Source: Isoptericola cucumis | GTDB lineage: Bacteria > Actinomycetota > Actinomycetes > Actinomycetales > Cellulomonadaceae | DNA: 64,000 nt | Direction of reading: 5' to 3' | Assembly: GCF_014635665.1 (NCBI RefSeq) | Contig: NZ_BMDG01000015.1 | Span: 51,954 to 115,953 of the forward strand | In this document: positions 35,967 through 45,431 of the stretch, piece after piece | Position numbering within the stretch: the first letter of the stretch is position 1 | Layout: every line of letters starts with the position of its first letter | Notes under the pieces: generated by a model | What the model was told of the DNA's origin: nothing | Seen by the model: only the letters and a program-made list of their open reading frames with translations | Database searches by the model: none | Translations under genes and position numbers: made by a program

Positions 35967-36153
35967 GCCTTCATCGTGCGCCCGCACCCGCCGTTCGGGC
36001 GGGAACGGCGCCGGGCGTGCCGTCGCCCGGGCTTGCCCGCGACGTGCGGGTGGTCCACAGCGTTTGCACAGGGGGGCCGGGTGCGAGACCGTCGGTCCCC
36101 GTCCCACCTGGGTCACGAGGAGCTGACGTCAAAGACACGGACGGGGTCACGCA

Positions 36154-38040
36154 GTGAACGAGCAATCGGGCAAGGTCGAACAGCGTGGCGCGCGGCGGCA
36201 CGCGCACGACGCGGCCGACAGGGTCGGGCGCGCGCTCAGGTCGCCCACCGCCGAGGTGGTGCCACACCCGGCCCTGGACTACCCGATCGGGGTCGACGAG
36301 CACCGGCGCAGCCCGGTGGACTGGACCGTCTTCGGGGTCACCGCTGCCGTGGCCGTCGCCTTCCTCGTCTGGGGCTTCGTCGACACCGACGGCCTGGCCA
36401 GCGCCTCCAGCACGGCCCTGGGCTGGGTGACCACGAACATGGGCTGGCTCTTCGTGCTGACCGCCAGCCTGTTCGTCGTGTACAGCCTGTGGCTGGCGAT
36501 CAGCAAGTTCGGCGCCATCCCCCTCGGTGCCGACGGCGAGGCGCCCGAGTTCCGCACGGTGTCCTGGGTGGCGATGATGTTCTCCGCCGGTATGGGCATC
36601 GGGCTGATCTTCTGGGGGGTCGCCGAGCCGCTCGCCCACTACGTGGACCCGCCGCCGGGCACCGTCGACGCCGGCAACCCCGAGGCCGTCCAGCACGCGA
36701 TGTCCACCACGATGTTCCACTGGACGTTGCACCCCTGGGCGATCTACGCCGTGGTCGGGCTGGCGATCGCCTACAGCGCCTACCGCAAGGGCCGCAAGCA
36801 GCTGATCTCCTCGGTGTTCGAGCCGCTGCTGGGCCGGCGTGCGCACGGCCCGGTCGGGAAGGTCATCGACATGCTCGCGATCTTCGCGACGCTGTTCGGG
36901 TCGGCCGCCTCGCTCGGGCTGGGTGCGCTGCAGATCAAGAGCGGCCTGCAGGTCGTCGGCTGGGCCGGCGACGTCGGCAACGGCGTCCTGGTCGTGATCA
37001 TCGCGGTGCTCACGGCCTGCTTCGTGCTCTCGGCGGTCTCGGGCGTCGCCCGCGGCATCCAGTGGCTGTCGAACATCAACATGGTGCTGGCCCTGGCGCT
37101 GGCGGTGTTCGTCTTCGTGGTCGGGCCGACGGTGTTCATCCTGAACCTCATCCCGAACTCGATCGGCACCTACGTCCAGGACCTGGCGATGATGGCGGCC
37201 CGGACCGGCGCCGACAGCTCCACCACCCCCGGCGGTGTCTCCACCAGCGACTGGCTGGCGCAGTGGACCGTCTTCTACTGGGCCTGGTGGATCTCCTGGA
37301 CGCCCTTCGTCGGCATGTTCATCGCCCGGATCTCCCGCGGCCGGACGATCCGCCAGTTCGTCGGCGGTGTCCTCCTGGTGCCGAGCCTGGTCACCGTCGT
37401 GTGGTTCTGCGTCTTCGGTGGCGCGAGCATCTTCCTCCAGAAGGGCGGCACCGACATCGCCGGCGCCGGGGAGACGGAGGCGCAGCTGTTCGGGATGCTC
37501 GGCGAGTACCCGTGGCAGTCGCTCACCACCGTGATCGTGATGATCCTGGTCGGGATCTTCTTCGTCTCCGGCGCGGACGCCGCCTCCATCGTCATGGGCA
37601 CGCTGTCGCAGCGCGGCAGCGCCGAACCGAGTCGTCCCAACGTCATCTTCTGGGGTGTCGCGACGGGTGCGGTCGCCGCGGTGATGCTGCTCGTGGGCGG
37701 GAACGACGCGCTCACCGGGCTCCAGAACCTCACCATCCTGGTCGCCCTGCCGTTCGTGGTCGTGATGGTGCTGCTGATGGTCTCGCTGACCCGGGACCTC
37801 AACTCCGACCCGATGATCGTCCGGCAGAAGTACGCCCGGGAGGCCGTCAAGCAGGCGGTCATCGCCGGCGTCACCGAGCACGGGGACGAGTTCGCGCTCG
37901 CGGTCGAGCCCGCCGACCGGCCGATCACGCCCGAGGGCGTCGACGTGCCCGACGAGGTCGACCTTCCTGGCGACGTGACGGCCGCCCGCGCGGAGACCGC
38001 CGACGGGACCGGCCGCGACCCCGACCGCGACACCGAGTAG
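36154..38040 (+). CDS. BCCT-family compatible-solute transporter
   Basis: 628 aa with about 12 membrane helices. BCCT signatures are MMFSAGMGIGLIFWGVAEPLAHY and the Trp-rich segment WTVFYWAWWISWTPFVGMFIARISRGRTIRQF near residue 375. These carriers import glycine betaine, choline or carnitine with sodium or protons for osmotic protection. A ~70-residue acidic cytoplasmic tail may sense osmotic stress as in BetP. GTG start; the substrate is not certain. Confidence 0.92.
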   Translation: MNEQSGKVEQRGARRHAHDAADRVGRALRSPTAEVVPHPALDYPIGVDEHRRSPVDWTVFGVTAAVAVAFLVWGFVDTDGLASASSTALGWVTTNMGWLFVLTASLFVVYSLWLAISKFGAIPLGADGEAPEFRTVSWVAMMFSAGMGIGLIFWGVAEPLAHYVDPPPGTVDAGNPEAVQHAMSTTMFHWTLHPWAIYAVVGLAIAYSAYRKGRKQLISSVFEPLLGRRAHGPVGKVIDMLAIFATLFGSAASLGLGALQIKSGLQVVGWAGDVGNGVLVVIIAVLTACFVLSAVSGVARGIQWLSNINMVLALALAVFVFVVGPTVFILNLIPNSIGTYVQDLAMMAARTGADSSTTPGGVSTSDWLAQWTVFYWAWWISWTPFVGMFIARISRGRTIRQFVGGVLLVPSLVTVVWFCVFGGASIFLQKGGTDIAGAGETEAQLFGMLGEYPWQSLTTVIVMILVGIFFVSGADAASIVMGTLSQRGSAEPSRPNVIFWGVATGAVAAVMLLVGGNDALTGLQNLTILVALPFVVVMVLLMVSLTRDLNSDPMIVRQKYAREAVKQAVIAGVTEHGDEFALAVEPADRPITPEGVDVPDEVDLPGDVTAARAETADGTGRDPDRDTE

Positions 38041-38053
38041 GGGCGCGCGGCGG

Positions 38054-38572
38054 TCAGTCGGTGGCGTGCCGCACCCGGGCCGCGGACAGCGCGTCGTGCA
38101 GCTCGCGGGCGGCGGGGACCGCCACCACGATCCGCGCGCCGCGCGACGTGCGGACCTCGACCCCGGGTCCGGGCCCCCACAGGAGACCCGTGACCTTGCC
38201 CGGCATCCGGCGCAGCCCGACGCCGCCGAGGCGGGCCGGGTCCACCCGGTCCACGAGCTCGACGGACTCGATCTCCGCGGTCTCGACGACGGCCCGGTGC
38301 AGCGGGCGGAACGCGAAGACCGCGAAGTCGTCCGCGACCGTGACCGAGATCCGGCAGACCATGAGCGCCCAGGCGACGAGCGCCCCGACGGCGATCGGTA
38401 CGAGCGTGGCGACCAGGAGCCCGGGGTCGCCGCGCAGCGCCGTCACCGCCCAGCCGATCGCGACAGCCTCGACCACAGCGATGCCGACGCCGAGGCCCCG
38501 CATCCCTCCCGGCGTGGGCGCGGTGAACAGTTCGGCGGGGACGGGGCCTCGCGAGTCCGGCGCACCGCTCAC
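38054..38572 (-). CDS. Two-helix membrane protein with PH-like domain
   Basis: 172 aa. Two hydrophobic helices at ~27-65 are followed by a beta-rich region (VTVADDFAVFAFRPLHRAVVETAEIESVELVDRV and GPGVEVRTSRGARIVVAVPAARELHDALSAARV) that looks like a bacterial PH domain. GTG start overlaps the SdpI-like gene stop (GTGA). It is the last gene of a four-gene minus-strand operon. Function unknown. Confidence 0.6.
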   Translation of the reverse strand: MSGAPDSRGPVPAELFTAPTPGGMRGLGVGIAVVEAVAIGWAVTALRGDPGLLVATLVPIAVGALVAWALMVCRISVTVADDFAVFAFRPLHRAVVETAEIESVELVDRVDPARLGGVGLRRMPGKVTGLLWGPGPGVEVRTSRGARIVVAVPAARELHDALSAARVRHATD

Positions 38573-38913
38573 GGCGAGGGCACCCGCGCAGCCGCACGGT
38601 GAGCGACGACGCCGGCGATCACGGCGAGGACGCCCTCCGCCAGGACCAGGGTGATGCCCACCATCTCGAGCGCGGTGGGCTCGAGGAACCCACCGAGCAC
38701 CACGACGAGGGCAGCGACCACGACCGCCAGACCGCCCCAGGTCACCAGCGGCAACGCCGCACGGTGAGCCGCGACCCAGGCTTCCTGTGAGCGCTGGGTG
38801 GCGGGCGTGCGGATGCCGATCGCGCCGTTGGCGCCGATGCGCCCGCGGGCCGCCGCCACGGTCATCAGCCACACCCCGACCGCAAGCACCATCGCCACCA
38901 CCAGCAACGCCAT
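38569..38913 (-). CDS. SdpI-family membrane protein
   Basis: 114 aa with three membrane helices. The family signature IGIRTPATQRSQEAWVAAHRAALPL lies between helices 1 and 2. SdpI of Bacillus gives immunity to the SDP toxin and sequesters its repressor; many actinobacterial members have no known toxin partner. It starts directly after the HTH gene, and the cluster here of repressor, SdpI and PH proteins suggests a signalling unit. Confidence 0.75.
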   Translation of the reverse strand: MALLVVAMVLAVGVWLMTVAAARGRIGANGAIGIRTPATQRSQEAWVAAHRAALPLVTWGGLAVVVAALVVVLGGFLEPTALEMVGITLVLAEGVLAVIAGVVAHRAAARVPSP

Positions 38914-39152
38914 CAGGCCACTCCTTCGTCGGATCGGACGTCGACGGCCTGGTCACCGTCGTCGTCGGGGATGAACAGCTCGTCCACGCGGGTGCCGAGC
39001 GCCCGCGCGAGGCGGAACGCCAGCGGGAGGCTGGGGTCGAAGCGGCCCTGCTCGATCGAGATGATCGTGCGCCGCGACACCGCGACCCGTGCGGCCAGGT
39101 CCGCCTGCGTCAGGCCCGCGGCCGAGCGCAGCTCCCGTACCCGGCTACGCAC
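38913..39152 (-). CDS. Xre-type HTH repressor
   Basis: 79 aa. The helix-turn-helix is [47 protein letters not shown], close to YozG-like regulators. GTG start overlaps the end of the upstream membrane protein gene by eight bases. Two operator-like palindromes lie in front of that upstream gene, so this protein probably controls its own operon. Confidence 0.85.
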   Translation of the reverse strand: MRSRVRELRSAAGLTQADLAARVAVSRRTIISIEQGRFDPSLPLAFRLARALGTRVDELFIPDDDGDQAVDVRSDEGVA

Positions 39153-39594
39153 CGTCGCCCACCTGCCGGCGCCACCCGCGCCGCACGCGGACCCCGAGGT
39201 CGGCCAGGACGACGGCGAGGCCGGCGAGCGGTAGCCAGCGGAGCAACGGGCCCTCGGCCCACAGCCCCAGCAACGCGACCAGGACCAGAACGCTCACGGC
39301 GTCGACGAACGTCGCGGAGCTGGCCGCCACCCAGACCCGGCGCTCGACGGAGTCCTCGGCCGCCTCTGGCGACGACGCCTCGACGCCCCGGCCGGCCGCG
39401 GACCGCACGAGCAGGTGCACCCCGACCGCCAAGGCGACCGCGAGCCCCAGCAGCGCGCCGTCGAGACCGCCGGCGCCCGGGTCACGGCCGAGGACCGCAC
39501 CGAGCAGGCCACCCACCGCGGCCAGGATCACGGCTGTCGCCACCAGGGTGCGCGTCACGCGGGTCAGCATGACGACGAGTGAAGCACACTTCAC
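39145..39594 (-). CDS. Four-helix membrane protein, first gene of the HTH/SdpI operon
   Basis: 149 aa from a GTG, or 141 aa from the ATG at 39570 ([14 protein letters not shown]), which is more likely because the palindrome at 39577-39596 covers the longer start. Four hydrophobic helices are separated by a short acidic loop ([20 protein letters not shown]). It resembles membrane partners of small Xre regulators in Firmicutes and Actinobacteria. No function assigned. Confidence 0.6.
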   Translation of the reverse strand: MKCASLVVMLTRVTRTLVATAVILAAVGGLLGAVLGRDPGAGGLDGALLGLAVALAVGVHLLVRSAAGRGVEASSPEAAEDSVERRVWVAASSATFVDAVSVLVLVALLGLWAEGPLLRWLPLAGLAVVLADLGVRVRRGWRRQVGDGA

Positions 39595-39618
39595 TCTCGA
39601 TGTGAAGCAAGCTACACA
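39577..39618. promoter_or_regulatory. Double palindromic operator of the HTH operon
   Basis: GAGTGAAG-caca-CTTCACTC (39577-39596) is a perfect 8-bp inverted repeat. Next to it TGTGAAGC-aa-GCTACACA (39601-39618) is an 8-bp repeat with one mismatch. The shared half-site GTGAAG suggests two dimers of one regulator, most simply the Xre-type protein encoded two genes downstream. Confidence 0.65.
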
Positions 39619-41012
39619 CGACCGGCGGCGCCCTCCGCGGCCGACCGCAGGATCTCGACGACGCGCGGGACGGGCGCCCCCTGCACGCGGGCCGCGCCGA
39701 CGACGACGCCCCAGGTCGCGGGGTGCGCCGACGTGCTGGACAGCGGCTCGGCCGGGATGCCGGCGGCGCGCAGCGCGGACACCGCCCGCGCCTCGCCGTC
39801 GCCGTCCGGCAGCCGCACGACGAGGTGCAGGCCCGCGGCGACGCCCTCGACGGGGAGGTGCGGCGCGGCGCGCGCGATCGCGTCGAGCAGCACCCCCCGG
39901 CGGCGCCTGTACTCCAGGCGGGCGCGGCGCAGGTGCCGCGCGTACGCGCCGTCGGCGATCAGCCGGGCGAACGCGGCCTGCTCCGGCACCGAGCAGCCGA
40001 GGTCGGCGCGGCGCTTGGTGTCGACGAGCGCCTCCCGCACCCCGGCCGGCGCGACCACCCAGCCCAGCCGCAGCGCCGGGGACAGCAGCTTGGACACCGA
40101 GCCGAGCAGCGCGACGTGGTCCGGGTCCAGGCCCCGCAGTGCGCCGACCGGCTGCCGGTCGTACCGGAGCTCGGCGTCGTAGTCGTCCTCCAGCAGCAGG
40201 CGGCCGCCGTCCCGGGCCCAGGCGACCAGCTCGCGCCGGCGGTCCGGGGCCAGCACGACGCCCAGCGGGAACTGGTGGGCGGGCGTCACCACGGCCGCCG
40301 CGGCGTCGGGCAGGGCGTCGGTCCGGAGCCCGCGGCCGTCGACCGGCACCGGGACGACCTCCAGCCCGGCGCCGCGCAGCTGCCCGACGACGCCGGGCGA
40401 CGCGGGGTCCTCGACGACCACCCGCCGGCCGCCCAGCCCGCCGGCGAGCACCTCGCCGAGCAGCGCCAGCCCCTGCGCCACGCCGCTCACGACCACCACG
40501 TCCTCGGCCTCGACCGGGGCGGCGCGCGCGGTCCGCAGGTGGGCGGCGAGCGCCTCGCGCAGCCCGAGCAGCCCCTGCGGGTCCGGGTAGCCCAGCTCGG
40601 CGTCGGGCAGCTCGCGCATCGCGTCCCGCACGGCGCGCGCCCAGGCGGCGCGCGGGAAGAGCGCCGGGTCGGGTGCCCCGACGCTGGCCGGACGCTCCGC
40701 CGCGGCGCCGGGGCGGGCGGGCCCGGGCGCCGTCCCCCGCGGGCGCCGGTCGAGGTCGGCGACGACGACGCCCGAGCGCGGGCGGCTCTCGAGCACCCCC
40801 TCTCCCACGAGCTCGTCGACCGCCGCCGCCACGGTGCCCCGCGCGACGCCCAGGCCCGCCGCCGCCGACCGCGACGACGGCAGCGTCGCGCCCGCCTCCA
40901 GCCGACCCGCCGCGACGGCGTCCCGGAGGCCGTCGCGCAGCCAGGCTCCGACCTCGGCCCGCGGGCGGGCACCCAGCACGAGGAGCAGGTCCTCCGGCTG
41001 CAGCCGCCTCAT
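39612..41012 (-). CDS. MocR/PdxR-type GntR-aminotransferase regulator
   Basis: 466 aa. A GntR winged helix (residues ~20-85, PSSRSAAAGLGVARGTVAAAVDELVGEGVLESRPRSG) is joined to a fold-type I aminotransferase domain. The PLP lysine is in LLGSVSKLLSPALRLGWVVAP. Such proteins sense PLP or amino compounds. The divergent EamA transporter gene is its probable target, a frequent MocR arrangement. The effector is unknown. Confidence 0.9.
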   Translation of the reverse strand: MRRLQPEDLLLVLGARPRAEVGAWLRDGLRDAVAAGRLEAGATLPSSRSAAAGLGVARGTVAAAVDELVGEGVLESRPRSGVVVADLDRRPRGTAPGPARPGAAAERPASVGAPDPALFPRAAWARAVRDAMRELPDAELGYPDPQGLLGLREALAAHLRTARAAPVEAEDVVVVSGVAQGLALLGEVLAGGLGGRRVVVEDPASPGVVGQLRGAGLEVVPVPVDGRGLRTDALPDAAAAVVTPAHQFPLGVVLAPDRRRELVAWARDGGRLLLEDDYDAELRYDRQPVGALRGLDPDHVALLGSVSKLLSPALRLGWVVAPAGVREALVDTKRRADLGCSVPEQAAFARLIADGAYARHLRRARLEYRRRRGVLLDAIARAAPHLPVEGVAAGLHLVVRLPDGDGEARAVSALRAAGIPAEPLSSTSAHPATWGVVVGAARVQGAPVPRVVEILRSAAEGAAGRV

Positions 41013-41077
41013 CGCGTCACGCTCCCCTTCCGGCCGCGCACCGACACGCTCGTCCTCATCTGGCCCAGTGAACCAGG

Positions 41078-41126
41078 AGCGAACTGGCCCTGCCCACCGG
41101 TCCAGCCCGCTCGTAGCGTCGTCGGC
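41078..41126. promoter_or_regulatory. Repeated half-sites between MocR and EamA genes
   Basis: The 114-base divergent region contains two direct copies of TGGCCC 25 bases apart, each followed by a CCAG/CCA half-site. MocR proteins bind direct and inverted repeats of this general kind. The exact operator is not certain. Confidence 0.35.
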
Positions 41127-42086
41127 ATGACGTCCACGACACGCGCCGTCGACCCCGGCTACCCGACCTCACCCCGGGTTCGACAGGCTCGACCACCGGA
41201 AGCCGCGTACGTCCTCTGCGCCGCCGCGATGGCGCTCGTCGGCGCGTCGTTCACCGCCTCCGCGGCACTCGTCGACTACCCCCTGGCGGGCGGGCAGGCG
41301 GTGCGGTACGCGGTCGCCGCGCTGTGCCTGCTCGCCGTCATGGTGTGGCGGCGAGAGCGCCTCGTCCTGCCGAGCCTGCGCCAGGCCGGGCGCCTCACCG
41401 CCCTGGCCGCGACGGGGCTGACCGGGTTCAGCGTGCTCGTCGTGCTCGCCACCTCTCGCGCCGACCCCTCCCTCGTCGGTGCGGTGGTGGGCGCCACGCC
41501 CGTGGTGCTCGCCGTCACGCAGGCCGTGCGCGAGCGCCACCTGGCCCTCCGGACCCTCGCGGCGGCGGTCGTCGTGACGGCCGGGGTGGTGCTCGTCGAG
41601 GGCCTCGGGTCGGCCGACCCGCTCGGCCTGGTGCTCGCGGTCGGGGCGCTCGCGTGCGAGGCGGCGTTCTCGCTGCTCGCCGTGCCGCTGCTGCCGACGC
41701 TCGGGCCGCTGCGCGTGTCGGCGTACGCGTGCTGCGCGGCCGTCCCGCAGCTGGTGCTGCTCGGCCTGCTCGCGCCGGGACCGTTCCTCGCCGTGCCGGA
41801 CGGCGGCGAGCTCGTGGCGCTGGCCTACCTCTCCGTCGTCCTCACCGCGGTCGCGTTCCTGCTCTGGTACACCGGCCTCGCCCGCGTCGGCCCCGCCCGC
41901 GCCGGCCTGTTCGCCGGGCTGGTGCCCGTCGCGGCGCTCGCGGCGTCGCTGGCCCTCGGCGCCGAGACGGCGAGCCCGCACGCCGTCGCCGGCGCGCTCG
42001 TCGTCGGCCTGGGCCTGGTGCTCGGCCTGGCACCGGGTCGACGAAGCAGTCGACGGACCGGTCGACGAACTAGGGTGACGGCGTGA
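41127..42086 (+). CDS. EamA/DMT-family transporter
   Basis: 319 aa with ten membrane helices in two EamA repeats (FTASAALVDYPLAGGQAVRYAVAALCLLAV and LAYLSVVLTAVAFLLWYTGLARVGPARAGLFAGLVPVAALAA). It probably exports an amino acid or metabolite. Residues ~15-24 (PTSPRVRQARPPE) are encoded by a palindromic repeat at 41174-41199, so part of the cytoplasmic N-terminus comes from inserted repeat DNA. It is divergent from the MocR regulator; its stop overlaps the menB start (GTGA). Confidence 0.88.
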   Translation: MTSTTRAVDPGYPTSPRVRQARPPEAAYVLCAAAMALVGASFTASAALVDYPLAGGQAVRYAVAALCLLAVMVWRRERLVLPSLRQAGRLTALAATGLTGFSVLVVLATSRADPSLVGAVVGATPVVLAVTQAVRERHLALRTLAAAVVVTAGVVLVEGLGSADPLGLVLAVGALACEAAFSLLAVPLLPTLGPLRVSAYACCAAVPQLVLLGLLAPGPFLAVPDGGELVALAYLSVVLTAVAFLLWYTGLARVGPARAGLFAGLVPVAALAASLALGAETASPHAVAGALVVGLGLVLGLAPGRRSSRRTGRRTRVTA

Positions 42087-43060
42087 GCAGCGCAACGCTT
42101 CCCCGGCCCGTGTCCGAGACGTTCGACCCCGTCCGCTGGCGTGACGTCGCAGGTTTCGACGACCTCACCGACATGACCTACCACCGGGGCGTCGAGCGCG
42201 ACGGCGCCGGCCGGGTCGTGCGCGACCTGCCCGTCGTGCGCGTGGCGTTCGACCGCCCCCAGGTGCGCAACGCGTTCCGCCCGCACACGGTCGACGAGCT
42301 GTACCGCGTGCTCGACCACGCCCGCATGACGTCCGACGTCGGCACCGTCCTGCTCACGGGCAACGGCCCGTCGGCCAAGGACGGCGGGTGGGCGTTCTGC
42401 TCCGGCGGCGACCAGCGCATCCGCGGGCGGTCGGGCTACCAGTACACGACGGCCGACGACGGCGGGGGCGCCGGCGAGACCGCGGACGCCGTCGACCCCG
42501 CGCGGGCCGGGAGGCTGCACATCCTCGAGGTGCAGCGGCTGATCCGCACCATGCCGAAGGTCGTCGTGGCCGTGGTGGACGGCTGGGCCGCGGGCGGCGG
42601 ACACTCGCTGCACGTGGTCGCCGACCTGACGATCGCCTGCCGCGAGCACGGGAGGTTCAAGCAGACCGACGCCGACGTGGGTTCGTTCGACGGCGGCTAC
42701 GGGTCGGCGTACCTGGCCCGGCAGGTCGGCCAGAAGCGGGCCCGCGAGATCTTCTTCCTCGCCCGCGAGTACTCGGCCGACGACGCCGAGCGGTGGGGCG
42801 CGGTCAACGAGGTCGCCGAGCACGACGACCTCGAGGGGCTCGCGATCGAGTACGCGCGGACCGTCGCGGGCAAGTCCCCGCAGGCGGTGCGGATGCTGAA
42901 GTTCGCGTTCAACCTCGCCGACGACGGCCTGATGGGCCAGCAGGTGTTCGCCGGGGAGGCGACGCGCCTGGCCTACCTGACCGACGAGGCCGTCGAGGGA
43001 CGCGACGCCTTCCTCGCCAAGCGCGACCCCGACTGGTCGGCGTTCCCGTACGCCTTCTGA
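42083..43060 (+). CDS. menB: 1,4-Dihydroxy-2-naphthoyl-CoA synthase
   Basis: 325 aa, crotonase fold. It shows RPQVRNAFRPHTVDEL, the oxyanion-hole CSGGDQRIRG, VVDGWAAGGGHSLHVVADLTIA and the catalytic aspartate region QTDADVGSFDGGYGSAYLARQVG. It cyclises o-succinylbenzoyl-CoA. The GTG start overlaps the transporter stop, so menB is translationally coupled to a gene from another pathway. Confidence 0.96.
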   Translation: MSSATLPRPVSETFDPVRWRDVAGFDDLTDMTYHRGVERDGAGRVVRDLPVVRVAFDRPQVRNAFRPHTVDELYRVLDHARMTSDVGTVLLTGNGPSAKDGGWAFCSGGDQRIRGRSGYQYTTADDGGGAGETADAVDPARAGRLHILEVQRLIRTMPKVVVAVVDGWAAGGGHSLHVVADLTIACREHGRFKQTDADVGSFDGGYGSAYLARQVGQKRAREIFFLAREYSADDAERWGAVNEVAEHDDLEGLAIEYARTVAGKSPQAVRMLKFAFNLADDGLMGQQVFAGEATRLAYLTDEAVEGRDAFLAKRDPDWSAFPYAF

Positions 43061-43070
43061 GCGGGCACGC

Positions 43071-44123
43071 TCAGCGCGTCGTCCAGCTCCCGGACTTCTT
43101 CGGCACCAGCTCGACCCAGGTGCTGCCGGGGTCGAGCTCGACGGGCTCCCCGCCCCGGGTGAGCTCGACCGGCGACGCCACGTCCTTCTTGGACCACTCC
43201 ACCGCGACGACCTTCCCGCCGGAGGCGAGCACGCCCTTGCCGGAGCCGACCAGCTTCGTCTCCGGCACGGGCGCGCCGGACGGGTCCTTGTACCGGGTGT
43301 CGACCACGTCGGCCGAGAGCGCCAGCACGTTGGCCGCGGCCAGCCGGTCCCCCGAGGTCGAGACCGCCTCCGTGGACCCGTCGCTGCGCAGCCAGGCGTC
43401 CTGCTTGCCGGACCAGTCCCAGACGCTGCGCTGCGCCGGGCTCAGCTCGACGTCGAACGTGCCGGCCTTCTTCCCGTCCGTCGCGGCGGTGCCCTCGCCG
43501 GCCTCGTCGGCGTAGGCGAACTGGGCGGGCGGCGGCGCGGTGCGCTCGTCGTCGGCCTGGTCGAGGAAGGCGTGCATGTCGCCGATCACGTTGTGCGGCG
43601 CGGACCGCTCCGGGTCCCGGCTGAAGCCGGCGTCGCCGCGGTCCATGATCACGGACTGGGTGCCCGACTTCTCGACCGCCTCGATGAACGGGGGCTGCGC
43701 GCCCGAGTAGGCGAGGATGCCGTCCAGCGGGGCCACGATCGCCGGGTCCATGGGCCGCACCGAGCGCACCGGCTCCACCGTGTCCGGGATCGTCGAGTGG
43801 TACACCGCCACGAACCGGGTGATGCCGCCCTCCACGACCTCCTCCCAGACGATGTCCGCCGCCTCCAGCCCGGTCTGCGGGCGAGCCTCGGGGGCGTTCT
43901 CGACCTTCACCGCGAGGGCGGGGCGCTGCGCGACGTCGTCGGACGGGACCCCGGTGAGCGGCCACGCCGGCACCTCGTCGGGCGCGGGCGGCCCGCTCTT
44001 GTCCGCCGACGGCGTCACGGTGGGCTCAGGGTCGCCGCCGGAGGTGCAGGCCGTCAGCGCGAGGACGACGACGGCGACGCAGGCCGCCGCGGGCCGGCTG
44101 CGGATCGGGGTCGTGCGGGGCAT
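43071..44123 (-). CDS. DUF3048 (YerB-like) lipoprotein, copy 1
   Basis: 350 aa. Lipobox LALTAC with Cys25; the mature protein has two DUF3048 domains (VKVENAPEARPQTGLEAADIVWEEVVEGGITRFVAVYHS and the C-terminal KGVLASGGKVVAVEWSKKD). It should sit on the outer face of the membrane; function unknown. It is about half identical by eye to the next upstream gene, a tandem duplicate. Confidence 0.88.
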   Translation of the reverse strand: MPRTTPIRSRPAAACVAVVVLALTACTSGGDPEPTVTPSADKSGPPAPDEVPAWPLTGVPSDDVAQRPALAVKVENAPEARPQTGLEAADIVWEEVVEGGITRFVAVYHSTIPDTVEPVRSVRPMDPAIVAPLDGILAYSGAQPPFIEAVEKSGTQSVIMDRGDAGFSRDPERSAPHNVIGDMHAFLDQADDERTAPPPAQFAYADEAGEGTAATDGKKAGTFDVELSPAQRSVWDWSGKQDAWLRSDGSTEAVSTSGDRLAAANVLALSADVVDTRYKDPSGAPVPETKLVGSGKGVLASGGKVVAVEWSKKDVASPVELTRGGEPVELDPGSTWVELVPKKSGSWTTR

Positions 44124-44183
44124 CGCGCCTCCCGTGCGGGTGTGGGCTGGCTCACGTTCGTGCTCACCCTACGACGCGTACCC

Positions 44184-45299
44184 TCACGGCAGCCGCCACG
44201 ACCCGTCCCCGCGTGGCACGAGCTCGACCCACAGGTTGCCGGGGTTCAGGAGCACCGGGTCGCCGCCGCCCGTGCGCAGCCGCACCGGCTCGCGCTCGCT
44301 CTTCTTCTTCCAGGTCACGGGGATCGCCCGGCCGGCGGAGAGCAGCACCCCCTTGCCCTTGCCGACCATCTGGGTCTTCGGCACGGGCGCGCCGCCCGGG
44401 TCGCGGTAGCCGGTGTTGACCACCCGGGTGGACATCAGCAGCACGTTGCGCGCCGCCACCCGCCTGCCCGACGAGACGGACGGCGTGCCGCCGTCGCTGC
44501 GGGCGTACTTCTTCGCGGTGGCGCTCCAGGTCCAGACGGTGCGCTGCGCGGCGGAGAGGCGCACGTCGGCGGTCCTGACCTTGCGCCCCTCGGACGTGGA
44601 CCCCTTCCCGTAGGAGCGGGCGTAGTGGAACTGCGCCGCCGGCGGCTTGGCACGGCCCTTGCCCGCCTGCGCGGCGAAGGTGCGAACGTTCCCGTACACG
44701 TTGTGGGGCGCGAGCCGGGCGCCGCTGCGGTGGAACCCGGGCGACCCCCGGTCCATGAGGACCGACTGCACGTTGGCCTCGGTCACCGCGCGGATGAACG
44801 GCGGCTGCCCGCCGGTGTAGGCCAGGATCCCGCGCATCGGCGCCACGATCGCCGGGTCCATGGGGCGCACGGACCGGACCGGGCCCACGGCCTTCGGCAG
44901 GTCCGAGTGGTAGACGGCGACGAACCGGCTGATGCCGCCCTCGACCACCTGCTCCCACACGATGTCCGCGCGGTGCAGCCCGGTGTGCGGTCGCGACACG
45001 GGCGAGTTCTCGATCTTCACCGCGACCGACGCGCGGCGCGGCACCTTCTTCGTCCCGGTCTTCCCTCCGGTCAGCGGCCACACCACGGGCTTCGGCTTGG
45101 GCTTCGGCGGGGGCACCGGCTCGGGGGGCGCAGACTTCGGCACCGCCGGGTCGGGCGCGACCGTCACGGTGGGGGCCTGGTCGGCCCCCGGGCTGCACCC
45201 CGCCGTCGCGAGCAGGGCGAGCGCCGCCGCCACGGCGACGGCTCCGCGCGCGCGCAGGGTGCCACGACGGGCGGCACGACGGGCGTGCGGTGCGGGCAT
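44184..45299 (-). CDS. DUF3048 (YerB-like) lipoprotein, copy 2
   Basis: 371 aa. Lipobox LLATAGC; a Pro/Lys-rich linker (PPEPVPPPKPKPKPVVWP) leads to the same two-domain DUF3048 body as copy 1 (VKIENSPVSRPHTGLHRADIVWEQVVEGGISRF). The C-terminal part is more basic. The ATG at 45299 follows GAGGAGG. It lies 60 bases from copy 1, so the pair is probably one operon. Confidence 0.88.
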   Translation of the reverse strand: MPAPHARRAARRGTLRARGAVAVAAALALLATAGCSPGADQAPTVTVAPDPAVPKSAPPEPVPPPKPKPKPVVWPLTGGKTGTKKVPRRASVAVKIENSPVSRPHTGLHRADIVWEQVVEGGISRFVAVYHSDLPKAVGPVRSVRPMDPAIVAPMRGILAYTGGQPPFIRAVTEANVQSVLMDRGSPGFHRSGARLAPHNVYGNVRTFAAQAGKGRAKPPAAQFHYARSYGKGSTSEGRKVRTADVRLSAAQRTVWTWSATAKKYARSDGGTPSVSSGRRVAARNVLLMSTRVVNTGYRDPGGAPVPKTQMVGKGKGVLLSAGRAIPVTWKKKSEREPVRLRTGGGDPVLLNPGNLWVELVPRGDGSWRLP

Positions 45300-45431
45300 C
45301 AGGTCCTCCTCGACTGGCTCGCCCGGCGACGGACCGCGCGTCCGGCCGGAGCCGCCCACGATACGAGGTGCCCCGTACCCGGCGGCAACCCTGCAGCATC
45401 CCGGCCCGGCGGGCGTGCCTACCCTGGGCCG

